This document shows, in pieces, positions 1 through 7,356 of a DNA stretch of 64,000 nt; positions within the stretch are counted from its first letter, which is position 1, and every line of letters begins with the position of its first letter. Below the pieces are notes generated by a model that ran no database searches, was not told the DNA's origin, and worked only from the letters and a program-made list of their open reading frames with translations. Source of the stretch: CAVVFX01 sp963747535 (GTDB taxonomy: Bacteria > Acidobacteriota > Terriglobia > Bryobacterales > Bryobacteraceae); contig CAVVFX010000002.1 in assembly GCA_963747535.1 (NCBI GenBank), forward strand, positions 62,001-126,000. The letters run 5' to 3'. Made by a program: the position numbers and the translations under genes.

Positions 1-160
1 CCAGAATGACAAGATCCCAATCCTGTTCGGCAGCCAGATGGACCGCCTCCGCCGCTGTGGCAGCGTCGCCGAACGTCGCAGGCGGTCCGTTTTGATCGAA
101 GATCCTCTTCACGCCGTCGCGCAGCACTTCATGGTCGTCAACGAGCAGAACTCTGGTCAA
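1..160 (-). CDS. Response regulator, receiver domain (partial, runs off window)
   Basis: The reverse strand from a TTG at 160 reads LTRVLLVDDHEVLRDGVKRI and then an alternating helix/strand pattern ending WDLVIL at the window edge. This is the start of a CheY-like receiver: the paired acidic residues after the first strand (VDDH) are the Mg-binding site. The phospho-accepting Asp lies just beyond the edge. The TTG sits inside the last codons of the histidine kinase gene (kinase stop at 138-140), a 23-bp overlap typical of translational coupling in a kinase/regulator operon. The 'VDDHEVLRDG' form is typical of NarL/FixJ regulators, so an HTH_LuxR output domain is expected outside the window; that part is inference. 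Confidence 0.85.
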   Translation of the reverse strand, partial: MTRVLLVDDHEVLRDGVKRIFDQNGPPATFGDAATAAEAVHLAAEQDWDLVIL

Positions 161-2090
161 TGTCTGTCTCCGGTTCGGAATTGGCAATGGGGATGTGGAC
201 GGCCACGGTCGTACCATGGCCGCCTGTGCTCCGGATTTCGATTCTGCCCCCGGCCAGATGAGCTCGCTCCCGCATGCCTAATATCCCAAGGGATACCGGA
301 TTTGCGATTTGCGAGTGAGTAACACCTTGACCATTATCGGTGATTCGCAATTCGAACTCGGCGCAAGATTGCCTGATCGCCATATGGACGCGCGTAGCCC
401 TGGCGTGTCGCACGATGTTCGTAAAAGCCTCCTGCGCGATGCGAAAAACCGCCGTCATCTGGTCTCGGTTCAAAGGCGTGCTCTCCACAGCGATTTCGCA
501 CGTTGTCCGGATGCCTGTCCGAGCCTGGAACTCCTGCGCCTGCCACTCCAGGGCTTCACATATGCCCAAGTCGTCCAAAATGGATGGCCGCAGTTCGGAC
601 GAAATCCTCTTAACGGCGCGAATGTTGTTCTCGGCTGACTTCGCCATGCGTGCAATCCGGTTGCGCAACGCCGCTATGTCCAAATTCGCGGACGTCGCGT
701 CCAACGAGTTCTCCAGGTCCTCGAGGTCCCATTTCAAACTGGTCAGCGACGATCCCAGTTCGTCGTGGAGTTCGCGTGCGATCCGCGTATCTTCTTCCTC
801 GCGCACGCGTTCTACCTGGCTGGCGAGCGCGCGTAGCTGCGAGGCCGAGATTTGTAGTTCCCGCTCGACAAGCCTCTGCTCTGTGACGTCCATGGCCACA
901 CCCATGAATTCCACAAGCTCTCCGGCTTCGTTTGTCACAGGGTGCCCGATGCTCACGATGTTGCGAGTCGTCCCGTCAGGCAGGATCAGCCGGAATTCGA
1001 ACTGATAGTCTCGTTTTTGTGCCACGGCATCGTAGAAAACCGCCAGAGTGGCAGCATCATCGGGATGCCACCGGTCTAGAACGGCCGCAAGGGGTGGGAT
1101 CCCGCGCTCCGGATCGAACCCGAAAATCCGGTAGTGCTCATCCGACCAGAATACAATCTCCTGCGTGATGACGTTCACCGCCCAGGTTCCGATGTGGCTC
1201 AGCCTCTCGGCTTCCGCCAGGTATGCCTGCGCACGACTGAGTTCTTCCTCCGACCGTTTTCTCTCGGTGATGTCCTGGATCATGGCCAAGCCAAATGTCG
1301 GCTTCCGGTCTGAGCCGCGTACCACCGTGGCGGACAATACCACCCAGATGACTGCTCCGTCTTTGCGGTGATAGCGCTTTTCGAATTCGTAGTGATCGCG
1401 CTTGCCCTCGAGCATTTCTCGGACGTACAGGTCTTCCTGGCACAGGTCTGCATCGAACGTGAACTCCCGAAAGCTCCTGCCGATCAGTTCGCCCTGTTCA
1501 TAGCCGAGGATTTTCTCAAATACGGGATTCGCAAACAGCAGGCGGCCCTCCAGGTCGCCGACGGCGATACCCATGCGTCCGTGTTCGTAAATCGCCCGAA
1601 ACCGTTCTTCGCTGTCCCGAAGCGCTTGTTCCGCCCGCTTGCGTTCGGTGATGTCCTGGCCGATGCCGACCCAGCGTCCATCTTCGAAGTGAACGTTCGT
1701 CCACGTCGTTTCAATCGTCCGGCCGTCCCGTGTGCGGGTGCTGAAATCCGTCCATTCCGCCTTGCCTTCCCGGATGAATGAATGGACTCGTTCACGTTCC
1801 CGGGGATCGGGGTACAGTGCCTCGATGAGGGATTCGGTGTCCTCGGCAGCCAAATCTTCGGCCGTCCAGCCGAGTGTACGTTCCCACGCGCGATTAACGA
1901 TCTCGATCTGGCCCTCCGAGCCGACGTTGACCATTAGGGGCAGGTGATCGAAAATCGTCTGTAAGAGATTCTTCTGCTGTTGTAGTCGTTCGTCCGCGTC
2001 CTGAAGGGCCGCAAGTTTACGGCGCAATTCCTCGTTTTCAGCCTCGAGAGCGCGTATGCGTTCGGCCGAAACATTTCGCACGTTGGCCAT
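138..2090 (-). CDS. PAS-PAS-PAS histidine kinase (NarX/DegS, HisKA_3 type)
   Basis: A 650-residue sensor kinase with no membrane segment, so probably cytoplasmic. Order: coiled coil about 8-45; three PAS domains (about 45-150, 163-280, 290-405), each closed by a PAC-like 'DITERKR' or 'DVTEQR' linker; a HisKA_3 dimerisation domain with the likely phospho-acceptor H442 in ARELHDELG; and a HATPase_c domain with the N box around N558 (EAFTNIVRHA) and the G1 box DNGQG around D585. HisKA_3 plus this ATPase defines the NarX/DegS/LiaS class, whose partners are NarL-type regulators, and such a gene begins inside this gene's 3' end. The ligands are unknown. Several PAS domains could bind haem, flavin or small molecules, but no diagnostic residue is evident. 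Confidence 0.93.
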   Translation of the reverse strand: MANVRNVSAERIRALEAENEELRRKLAALQDADERLQQQKNLLQTIFDHLPLMVNVGSEGQIEIVNRAWERTLGWTAEDLAAEDTESLIEALYPDPRERERVHSFIREGKAEWTDFSTRTRDGRTIETTWTNVHFEDGRWVGIGQDITERKRAEQALRDSEERFRAIYEHGRMGIAVGDLEGRLLFANPVFEKILGYEQGELIGRSFREFTFDADLCQEDLYVREMLEGKRDHYEFEKRYHRKDGAVIWVVLSATVVRGSDRKPTFGLAMIQDITERKRSEEELSRAQAYLAEAERLSHIGTWAVNVITQEIVFWSDEHYRIFGFDPERGIPPLAAVLDRWHPDDAATLAVFYDAVAQKRDYQFEFRLILPDGTTRNIVSIGHPVTNEAGELVEFMGVAMDVTEQRLVERELQISASQLRALASQVERVREEEDTRIARELHDELGSSLTSLKWDLEDLENSLDATSANLDIAALRNRIARMAKSAENNIRAVKRISSELRPSILDDLGICEALEWQAQEFQARTGIRTTCEIAVESTPLNRDQMTAVFRIAQEAFTNIVRHARATRVHMAIRQSCAEFELRITDNGQGVTHSQIANPVSLGILGMRERAHLAGGRIEIRSTGGHGTTVAVHIPIANSEPETDIDQSSAR

Positions 2091-2664
2091 CGCGTATCTT
2101 CTTCCGATGCACGTTGAATAACGGCACCTGCTGTGTTCTCTCCATACAGAATGGCAGATAACAATTCACCGCGGTAAACCACGACCGCGACCGGCACTGC
2201 GGCCTGTTTCGCTATCCACTACATCATCCTCGACACGGATTCCTCAACGACTTTGAACTTCTCGCAACGCCTAGGGACCTGCTTCGGCGCTCTGAACGAG
2301 GTGGTCTCAGTCCCACGGCTGACCTAAGGCCGTTGCTTCCAGCACTCAATTCTGGGCATTATCGGTGCGCGCGATCATCTCATCCAACCCGCGCGCTCAA
2401 AAGAAGTTGTAGCAGGCAAGCGCTGCCGGAGCCAAAATGGCTTGCTCACCAGCAAGGCTGTTTTGGGGCGACAGAGATCGCCAGAAAACTGCAACGCTGA
2501 GTGAGGTGGCTGAAGACCGGCCTGGCTGCCACACTGAGAAGCCGATGACAAACTCCGGGTGGAGGGCGATTAACGCGCAAATAGGAAGTTGGCCTTTTCC
2601 GAGTCAAGTGAACGGGACACCTTGTTTATGAGATGTGGACAGATCCTCGCTAACGGCGTAGTGT
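2091..2664. other. Intergenic, no supported gene
   Basis: About 570 bp between the kinase start and the transposase remnant. Short open frames exist on both strands, but none has a plausible ribosome site, recognisable motif or protein-like composition. The kinase promoter should lie in the first 150 bp; no convincing -35/-10 pair was found. Confidence 0.5.
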
Positions 2665-3472
2665 TTACCTGTATCCGCTACGACCGAATTGCCTTATCGG
2701 CCCCATCTTCGCGCGGGCTGCTGCCGACGAATCTGACGCTGTTCGTGCCGCCTCCAGCTTCCGATCTCGCTCAGCATGGATCTCCTGCTGACGCCCGGCG
2801 AGTATGGCCTTCGGTGTAATGTAGCCGATGGCACTGTTCAGGCGCACGTTATTGTAATGCTCGACGTAGTCCTCCACCGACGCCGCGCATCGTCCAGCGA
2901 CAATGGCGTTCCCGGCCCGATGCACCCTCCGTTGAGCGATTTGTGCCAACGTTCGATTTTTCCATTCGATTGGGGATAGTGGGGTGAAGTTCTGATGTGG
3001 GTCATGCCCGAGATCCGAATGAACTCCTTGAAATCTTTGGCAATCAATTGCGGCCCGTTGTCGGAGATGATCCGAGGCTTCGCCTCCGGATGAAGCTTCT
3101 TGGCGCGCTCCAAGATGACCTCGATGTCCGCCTCGGTCATCGACTCCTGCAGATCCCAGTTCACGATGTAGCGACTGCAGCAGTCCGAAATGCTGCACAG
3201 GTAGTAGAATGTCCCGCCTGATGTTGATGTACGACAAGTCGATGTGCCATTGTTGATAAACAGCCATCGGCTGTTCAAAGCTCGTACCCTTCTTCGACGG
3301 CTTCCCCGTTCCACTTCGATAACAGGCCCGCCTGCCCCAAGACGCGCCATACGCTCGTCGGACTCACCGCCACGATGTCTGCGTCGAGCATCATGAACGT
3401 CGGCCGGCGGTAGCCTCCAGCGGGTTCTTCAGACCTAGGAGAACGCGGAACAGCCAAACTCGAACCGGACAC
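2665..3472 (-). pseudogene. IS3-family transposase (orfB, rve integrase core), frameshifted remnant
   Basis: Three overlapping reverse frames each carry a piece of one IS3-type OrfB. 3275-3472 holds the HTH_21/linker end (RRPTFMMLDADIVAVSP, SVWRVLGQAGLLSKWN). 3267 down to about 3215 holds the first catalytic strand (QWHIDLSYINI). About 3215-2890 holds GTFYYLCSI, IISDNGPQ and YPQSNGKIERWH. The last part returns to the earlier frame (EDYVEHYNNVRLNSAIGY). All three DDE residues (D of HIDLSY, D of SDNGPQ, E of KIERWH) survive but in different frames, so at least three frameshifts inactivate it. OrfA and the N-terminal half of OrfB are missing upstream, and no terminal inverted repeats were identified. 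Confidence 0.9.
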
Positions 3473-3486
3473 CGAGCCGGACAGAT

Positions 3487-3510
3487 CTGCCCGGGGTACG
3501 GCCCGGGCAG
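3487..3510. repeat. Perfect 9-bp inverted repeat (hairpin)
   Basis: CTGCCCGGG at 3487-3495 and CCCGGGCAG at 3502-3510 enclose a 6-nt loop. It lies between the DUF4136 stop and the IS remnant. Neither flank has the T-run of an intrinsic terminator, so it may be a factor-assisted terminator, a repeat remnant or an IS edge. Confidence 0.6.
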
Positions 3511-3547
3511 TCTCAAGTCCGGGTCGATTGAGACATTTCAGCAGACG

Positions 3548-4075
3548 CTAGTCCTTGGAGGGCGGCGGAAATTTCTTGAACATTTCAGCTACGACTTTGT
3601 CGAGTTTCTTCTCATCCTTTTCGGGCTTGCTGGTCAGAGTTTCGCTGGCCCTTCCACGCCAGATCAAAGCTTGCGTCGAGCCGTCGAAGAGGTCGACTGC
3701 CAGGGTACCAACCGGAGTCTCGTCCACGGTTGTGGTGGCAAGTCCAGTGCCGCCCCAGCCGTGCCAATGCCAACCCCCGCCGAAGCCTGAGTACCAGGTC
3801 TCCAGGGTCTTTTTTTCATGGACTGAACCAAAAGCTGCGACGGCGGCATCCCCGTTCATCGGCACTTTGCCCCAGCCCTTGGCTACCAATTGCGTATCGA
3901 TGGCGCGCATGACGCGGTCTTCCCAGAGGGGATCGTCCACCTTTACTTTGATCCAACTGTAAGTTTTGTACTTATGGAAATCGACGGCGTGATCATAATC
4001 TGTTACTACCGTCGCAAAGACAATGCAGGCACCGGCCAGCATCGAGAGGAGTAGCTTTCCAACATGCTTCTTCAT
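3548..4075 (-). CDS. DUF4136 domain-containing exported protein
   Basis: 175 residues from the ATG at 4075, preferred over the in-frame ATG 21 bp upstream because it has a GAGG ribosome site about 8 nt before it and starts directly at a signal peptide (MKKHVGKLLLSMLAGACIVF). The mature part opens with the DUF4136 hallmark 'TDYDHAVDFHKYKTYSWIK', has a conserved central 'GTLAVDLFDGSTQALIWRGRASETL' type segment and ends in a basic, Lys-rich helix with a proline tail. Family members are periplasmic or lipoprotein envelope proteins of unknown biochemistry. No lipobox cysteine is placed correctly here, so it is probably soluble or anchored by an uncleaved signal. It is intact although flanked by decayed mobile genes. 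Confidence 0.85.
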   Translation of the reverse strand: MKKHVGKLLLSMLAGACIVFATVVTDYDHAVDFHKYKTYSWIKVKVDDPLWEDRVMRAIDTQLVAKGWGKVPMNGDAAVAAFGSVHEKKTLETWYSGFGGGWHWHGWGGTGLATTTVDETPVGTLAVDLFDGSTQALIWRGRASETLTSKPEKDEKKLDKVVAEMFKKFPPPSKD

Positions 4076-4391
4076 GATTGTTGCCTCGCTAGTCAATTCG
4101 TTGATCTCGCGTCCCGCGGGCAGAGTCCGTTGAGGCGCGTTGGTGTGAGTGCAATCGCCCGGCCATGCGGATGGTTCCTCTCAGTTGTTTGGTTTGAATG
4201 AGGTAGCGGAGTCAGGTCGTTTTTCCATGGCGCCGGATGTCGATGTGTGGAGAAAAAGCATCTACTGTTCGAACGCCCGCCGTGCGGATGTGCGCTATCG
4301 ACTAAAAGCCCATCCTTGGGCATTTGTGCAAATGTCCGACCACTTTGACGGTTATGATATCCTTCCGCCATGCCGGTGACGTTCGGGGGAA

Positions 4392-4596
4392 ACCTAACTC
4401 TTTTGTGCTTGGATCGAGTCCCTGTCGGATGGCTTCGAAGTCTTCCGCACATGACCACCCCGCCCAAGCCGATAAGTTCCGCGCCGCGCCCAAACCATTC
4501 CCCAACCACGCGCTCGCCTGCGGCGTAATAGTCGTTGTGCTCCAGATGTCGCGCAGAATAGCCTTTGCCGTCCGACATAGCTCCTATGGTTAGCAT
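4392..4596 (-). pseudogene. TrwC/MobF conjugative relaxase, N-terminal remnant
   Basis: From the ATG at 4596 the reverse strand reads MLTIGAMSDGKGYSARHLEH then NDYYAAGERVVGEWFGRGAE, which by eye is the typical start of a MobF (TrwC/TraI) relaxase: MLTI, a GKGYS turn, a DYY tyrosine pair and a GxWxGRGA motif. At about 4454 the similarity continues in another frame as EDFEAIRQGLDPSTKE, also typical of this region, and is lost after about 4392. The catalytic histidine triad and the helicase part are absent, so this is a dead 5' fragment of what is normally a gene of about 1000 codons. It begins 9 bp after the coiled-coil gene upstream, as in an operon. Confidence 0.75.
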
Positions 4597-4605
4597 GCCT
4601 CGCGA

Positions 4606-5169
4606 TTATCGAAAAGAAGCTCCAACAAGACAGCCGATCACGAAGATGCCCAGCGCGCCCAATAAAATCGTCGTCCAATGAACTCGGATGAGGGTCCGCG
4701 TCAGGCTCTCAGTCGCCTCCTTTGATGTCCGGGTTGCCGAAACAATTGAAGACTGGATACGATCGATAGCGGCACGCGCTTCGGCGGCCGCCCCATCATA
4801 TTTGTTGTTGATCTCTCGCATCGTCGCCACGAATTCAGCCACGCTGTGCTTAAGTTCGGAAGCGGCAGAAGTCAGCGCCGCACCGGTCTGCGGAATCGTA
4901 GTCTGAAAGAATTGTTGCCGCAGACTTTCGTTAACTCGTGCGGCGACCTTTTCTGGAGCAATGCTACCCGAAACCGCCTCGGGCAGACTGTCGAGCCGAT
5001 TCTCGATCGTTCTCAACGCCGAGATGGTGCCGACCAGATTCTCATTGAGTTGTTCACGCTCGCTAGCCAGGCGAGCTGGCGCTTGATGGATCAGGATAGT
5101 CAGGAACTGCATTGCCCGGAGAATCCGGAGCATTTCGTCGTTCTCGGGAAGTGAACGGCAGTGCCTCAT
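4606..5169 (-). CDS. Coiled-coil protein with C-terminal membrane anchor; likely mobilisation-linked, 5' truncated
   Basis: 187 residues from the first ATG (5169). Residues about 35-155 are helical and charged (EREQLNENLVGTISALRTIE, AARAAIDRIQSSIVSATRTS), and the C-terminus is one membrane helix (TTILLGALGIFVIGCLVGAS) ending FR. The frame stays open upstream, and the residues before the ATG (RIAESLPADVRGDYYREM) look equally protein-like, but no ATG, GTG or TTG occurs before the tRNA-Ser gene, so the true N-terminus seems lost at the tRNA junction. The relaxase fragment follows by 9 bp, which suggests an accessory gene of a mobilisation or conjugation module. No family is recognised beyond this context. 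Confidence 0.6.
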   Translation of the reverse strand: MRHCRSLPENDEMLRILRAMQFLTILIHQAPARLASEREQLNENLVGTISALRTIENRLDSLPEAVSGSIAPEKVAARVNESLRQQFFQTTIPQTGAALTSAASELKHSVAEFVATMREINNKYDGAAAEARAAIDRIQSSIVSATRTSKEATESLTRTLIRVHWTTILLGALGIFVIGCLVGASFR

Positions 5170-5245
5170 CTCGCGGTAATAGTCCCCTCGTACATCGGCA
5201 GGGAGGGACTCCGCGATGCGGTCGATGATTCTGCAGTGCTTAAAA

Positions 5246-5335
5246 TGGCGGAGAGAGTGGGATTCGAACCCACGTTAGAGTTTCCCCTAAACACGCTTTC
5301 CAAGCGTGCGCCTTCAACCACTCGGCCATCTCTCC
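5246..5335 (-). tRNA. tRNA-Ser (anticodon GGA)
   Basis: The reverse strand gives acceptor GGAGAGA, D-arm with GCCGAGTGG, anticodon stem CACGC/GCGTG with loop TTGGAAA (anticodon GGA, plus-strand 5299-5301), a long variable arm, T-arm GTGGGTTCGAATCCCAC, acceptor 3' strand, discriminator G and encoded CCA. The long variable arm and GGA anticodon identify a class II serine tRNA reading UCC/UCU. The 3' end (5246-5250) abuts the decayed mobilisation genes, which fits use as an integration site. Confidence 0.98.
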
Positions 5336-5377
5336 CGAGGTCAACCCCAGAATAACACGCGTTCGAAATCGCGCTCC

Positions 5378-5746
5378 CTATTGGACTCTCTTTGCCGTCC
5401 ATTCGAGCGTCATACCACCTCCCGCGCCGCCTGCCATTTCGGACGTCAGATGGATCTGGTCCCCGCTCACCTTACCCTTATAATTCAGCTTCACCTCGTT
5501 GTCCTGAAACTTCGCCGTGATACTTAACGAGATGTTGTCGCCGTCAATCTTTCCATCCGTGAAGGTCGACTTCCCCATCATCGTGCTCGTCGTCTCGCCG
5601 GTGAGCTTGGCGCCATCCACCTTAAAGACAAACGTCCTTTCGATGCTTCCGTTGGGACCCTCCGCGGTCCCCTTCCATGTACCTGTAATATCGGCAGCCA
5701 GCGCGCTGAGCCCAAATACTGCCAGTAAGAACAAAAGTCGTTTCAT
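5378..5746 (-). CDS. Small secreted beta-rich protein, unknown function
   Basis: 122 residues from the ATG at 5746, chosen because GGAG lies 8 nt upstream and a signal peptide follows (MKRLLFLLAVFGLSALAADI, cleavage likely after ALA). The mature protein opens with DITGTWKGTAEGPNG and is a run of short alternating strands (FVFKVDGAKLTGETTSTMMG, DGKIDGDNISLSITAKF, KLNYKGKVSGDQIHLTSEM) ending LEWTAKRV. The 'GTW.G....G....TF.FK..G..LTG' pattern is common in small exported lipocalin-like or META-like barrels of Acidobacteriota; the exact family is not assigned. It lies 13 bp downstream of the enolase-superfamily gene on the same strand, so the two may be cotranscribed. Confidence 0.8.
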   Translation of the reverse strand: MKRLLFLLAVFGLSALAADITGTWKGTAEGPNGSIERTFVFKVDGAKLTGETTSTMMGKSTFTDGKIDGDNISLSITAKFQDNEVKLNYKGKVSGDQIHLTSEMAGGAGGGMTLEWTAKRVQ

Positions 5747-5759
5747 GTCGGCCGCTCCC

Positions 5760-7121
5760 TTACTGCTTAATGACCTGACCGTCCCGTTTGCGGATCTCGC
5801 CCCAGCCGCCATTCAACCGCTTGCGCTCACCGTTCTCCCCAAAACCGAACGGATACTTGGCCGCAGCCTTTTCATCCACTTCGATTCCCCACCCCGGCGA
5901 CTCGTTGACCCACAGGTATCCATCCTTCATCACCGGACATCCGTGGAAGACTTCCTGCGTCCGCTCATTGAACGGCGAATACTCCTGGATGCCGAAGTTG
6001 TAGCTCGTCACATCCAGCGTCACCTGCGCCATGTGTCCGATCGGAGACACGTCGCCCGGACCATGCCACGCCGTCTTCACGCCAAAGATTTCCGCCATAT
6101 GCGCAATCTTCTTGCAAGGCGTAAATCCGCCCGCCTGGGACACGTGAATCCGGATGTAGTCGATCAGGCGCTCCGTTATCAGCGGCGACCATTCGTGCGG
6201 GCTGTTGAACAGTTCACCCATGGCGAGGGGCGTCGCACATTGCGAACGGATCTGCCGGAAATACGCGATGTCCTCCGGCGACAGCAGATCCTCCATATAG
6301 AACATCCGGTAAGGCTCCGCCGCTTTGGCAAACTGCACCGCCTGGTTCGGAGTCACCCGCTCATGCACATCGTGCAGCAATTCAACCTCTTCACCCAATT
6401 GCTTGCGGCACTCATCGAACAGCTTCAATGCGCGCCGGACGTACGGCGCCGGCTCGAACACCGGGCCCTCATGCAGCCCTTTGACCATCGCGTCGCCGCC
6501 CCGGCTGCCGCCATAGCCTTCCATTCCGGGCACGCCCACCTGCACACGCACATTGCGGAAACCCTGCTCCATGTATCGCCGCGCGCTTTCGATCACCTGC
6601 GGATAATCATTTCCCGCGGCATGCCCATAGGTGTCGGCCGCGTCCCGGCACTTCCCGCCGACCAACTGGTAAACGGGCATTCCGGCCTGCCGTCCCTTGA
6701 TATCCCACAGCGCCTGGTCCACCCCGCTGATCGCATTGTTGAGGATCGGCCCGTTCTTCCAATACGAGCTGTCGTAGCAGGATTGCCAGATATCTTCGAT
6801 GCGATCCGTCGTCTTGCCTACCAGAAACGGCTTCAGGTAGCGTTCGACGGCCGGCGCGACCAGGTCGGCGCGCTGCGTGAAAGTTCCGCAGCCGTATCCG
6901 TACAGCCCGTCCTGGTCGGTCAGAATCTTGACCACCGTCAGGCGTAAGCTGGCCGGCGCCGTCTGGATGACCTGAATATCCTTGATCTTCGGAGCGGGCG
7001 TGCCCCTGGTGGCCTGCGCCACTTGCGCCTGCGCCTTCAATTCGCGGGCAACCGTACCCGCTCCTGCGGCGGCAGACAAGGTCTGCAGCATCGTGCGTCG
7101 TAACATACCGGATGACTTCAT
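5760..7121 (-). CDS. Enolase-superfamily dehydratase (mannonate dehydratase/RspA-like), Tat-type signal
   Basis: 453 residues. The N-terminus has a twin-arginine-like leader (MLRRTMLQTLSAAAGAG, AQA at about 30-32), so export is predicted. The enolase-superfamily capping domain spans about 45-165 and the barrel 175-435. Metal ligands D251 (LLHDVHERV), E277 (FYMEDLL) and E303 (LAMGELF) are in place, as are H253 and H353 (WHGPGDVSPIG), the pattern of the D-mannonate dehydratase / RspA branch, which dehydrates sugar acids. The product could be a different acid-sugar dehydratase. Its start overlaps the stop of a small CcmD-like gene (ATGA), so the two are coupled. Export is unusual, because characterised relatives are cytoplasmic. 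Confidence 0.88.
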   Translation of the reverse strand: MKSSGMLRRTMLQTLSAAAGAGTVARELKAQAQVAQATRGTPAPKIKDIQVIQTAPASLRLTVVKILTDQDGLYGYGCGTFTQRADLVAPAVERYLKPFLVGKTTDRIEDIWQSCYDSSYWKNGPILNNAISGVDQALWDIKGRQAGMPVYQLVGGKCRDAADTYGHAAGNDYPQVIESARRYMEQGFRNVRVQVGVPGMEGYGGSRGGDAMVKGLHEGPVFEPAPYVRRALKLFDECRKQLGEEVELLHDVHERVTPNQAVQFAKAAEPYRMFYMEDLLSPEDIAYFRQIRSQCATPLAMGELFNSPHEWSPLITERLIDYIRIHVSQAGGFTPCKKIAHMAEIFGVKTAWHGPGDVSPIGHMAQVTLDVTSYNFGIQEYSPFNERTQEVFHGCPVMKDGYLWVNESPGWGIEVDEKAAAKYPFGFGENGERKRLNGGWGEIRKRDGQVIKQ

Positions 7122-7279
7122 GGCCGTTCTCCTTCCCGATCACCGATCATATTCTTCAATCGGTTCAGCTCCTGTCGAATCTTCTGCTCACGGCGCGCCA
7201 GATAGACCAGATACAGCACGACTACCAGCCAGGCGGCCGCAAAGCCATAAAACATGAAAGCGAAATTTCGCGAGTCCAT
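7118..7279 (-). CDS. CcmD-family small membrane protein
   Basis: A 53-residue gene. From the ATG at 7279: MDSRNFAFMFYGFAAAWLVV, then VLYLVYLARREQKIRQELNR and a charged tail. One membrane helix (about 8-28) precedes a basic amphipathic helix, and the FxFMFYGFAAAWLV..LYLVYLARRE pattern is that of CcmD-like proteins, which stabilise the CcmABC haem exporter in cytochrome c maturation. Usual length is 45-75 residues. The TGA stop overlaps the ATG of the enolase-superfamily gene. No ccmA, ccmB, ccmC or ccmE lies in the window, so its partner is encoded elsewhere or it has another role. Codon use resembles that of its neighbours. Confidence 0.75.
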   Translation of the reverse strand: MDSRNFAFMFYGFAAAWLVVVLYLVYLARREQKIRQELNRLKNMIGDREGERP

Positions 7280-7300
7280 TAGGAAAGCCGATTATAACCC

Positions 7301-7345
7301 GTAGAGCGGACCATCGTCTTCCGCGGGATGCCGGGCGGCGCCGCA
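7301..7345. repeat. Degenerate copy of the 48-bp dispersed repeat
   Basis: The segment keeps the core GCGGACCATCGTCTT and a G/C-rich right half like the clear copies at 22425, 38889 and 43367, but hairpin 1 no longer pairs well. It sits between the CcmD-like gene and the esterase gene. Membership is uncertain. Confidence 0.4.
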
Positions 7346-7356
7346 ACCCCTTCTCT

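Noticed and set aside
3487..3510. Intrinsic terminator for the DUF4136 gene
   Set aside because: The perfect hairpin has no T-run on either side; kept as repeat only.
4093..4391. C-terminal part of the 167-codon reverse frame that starts with the relaxase motif
   Set aside because: After the first ~45 codons the frame no longer resembles a relaxase; the similarity moves to another frame. Treated as pseudogene.
5517..6947. 476-codon plus-strand open frame opposite the enolase-superfamily gene
   Set aside because: Shadow of a well-supported gene on the reverse strand; composition is His/Arg-rich without motifs, as expected for high-G+C antisense frames.
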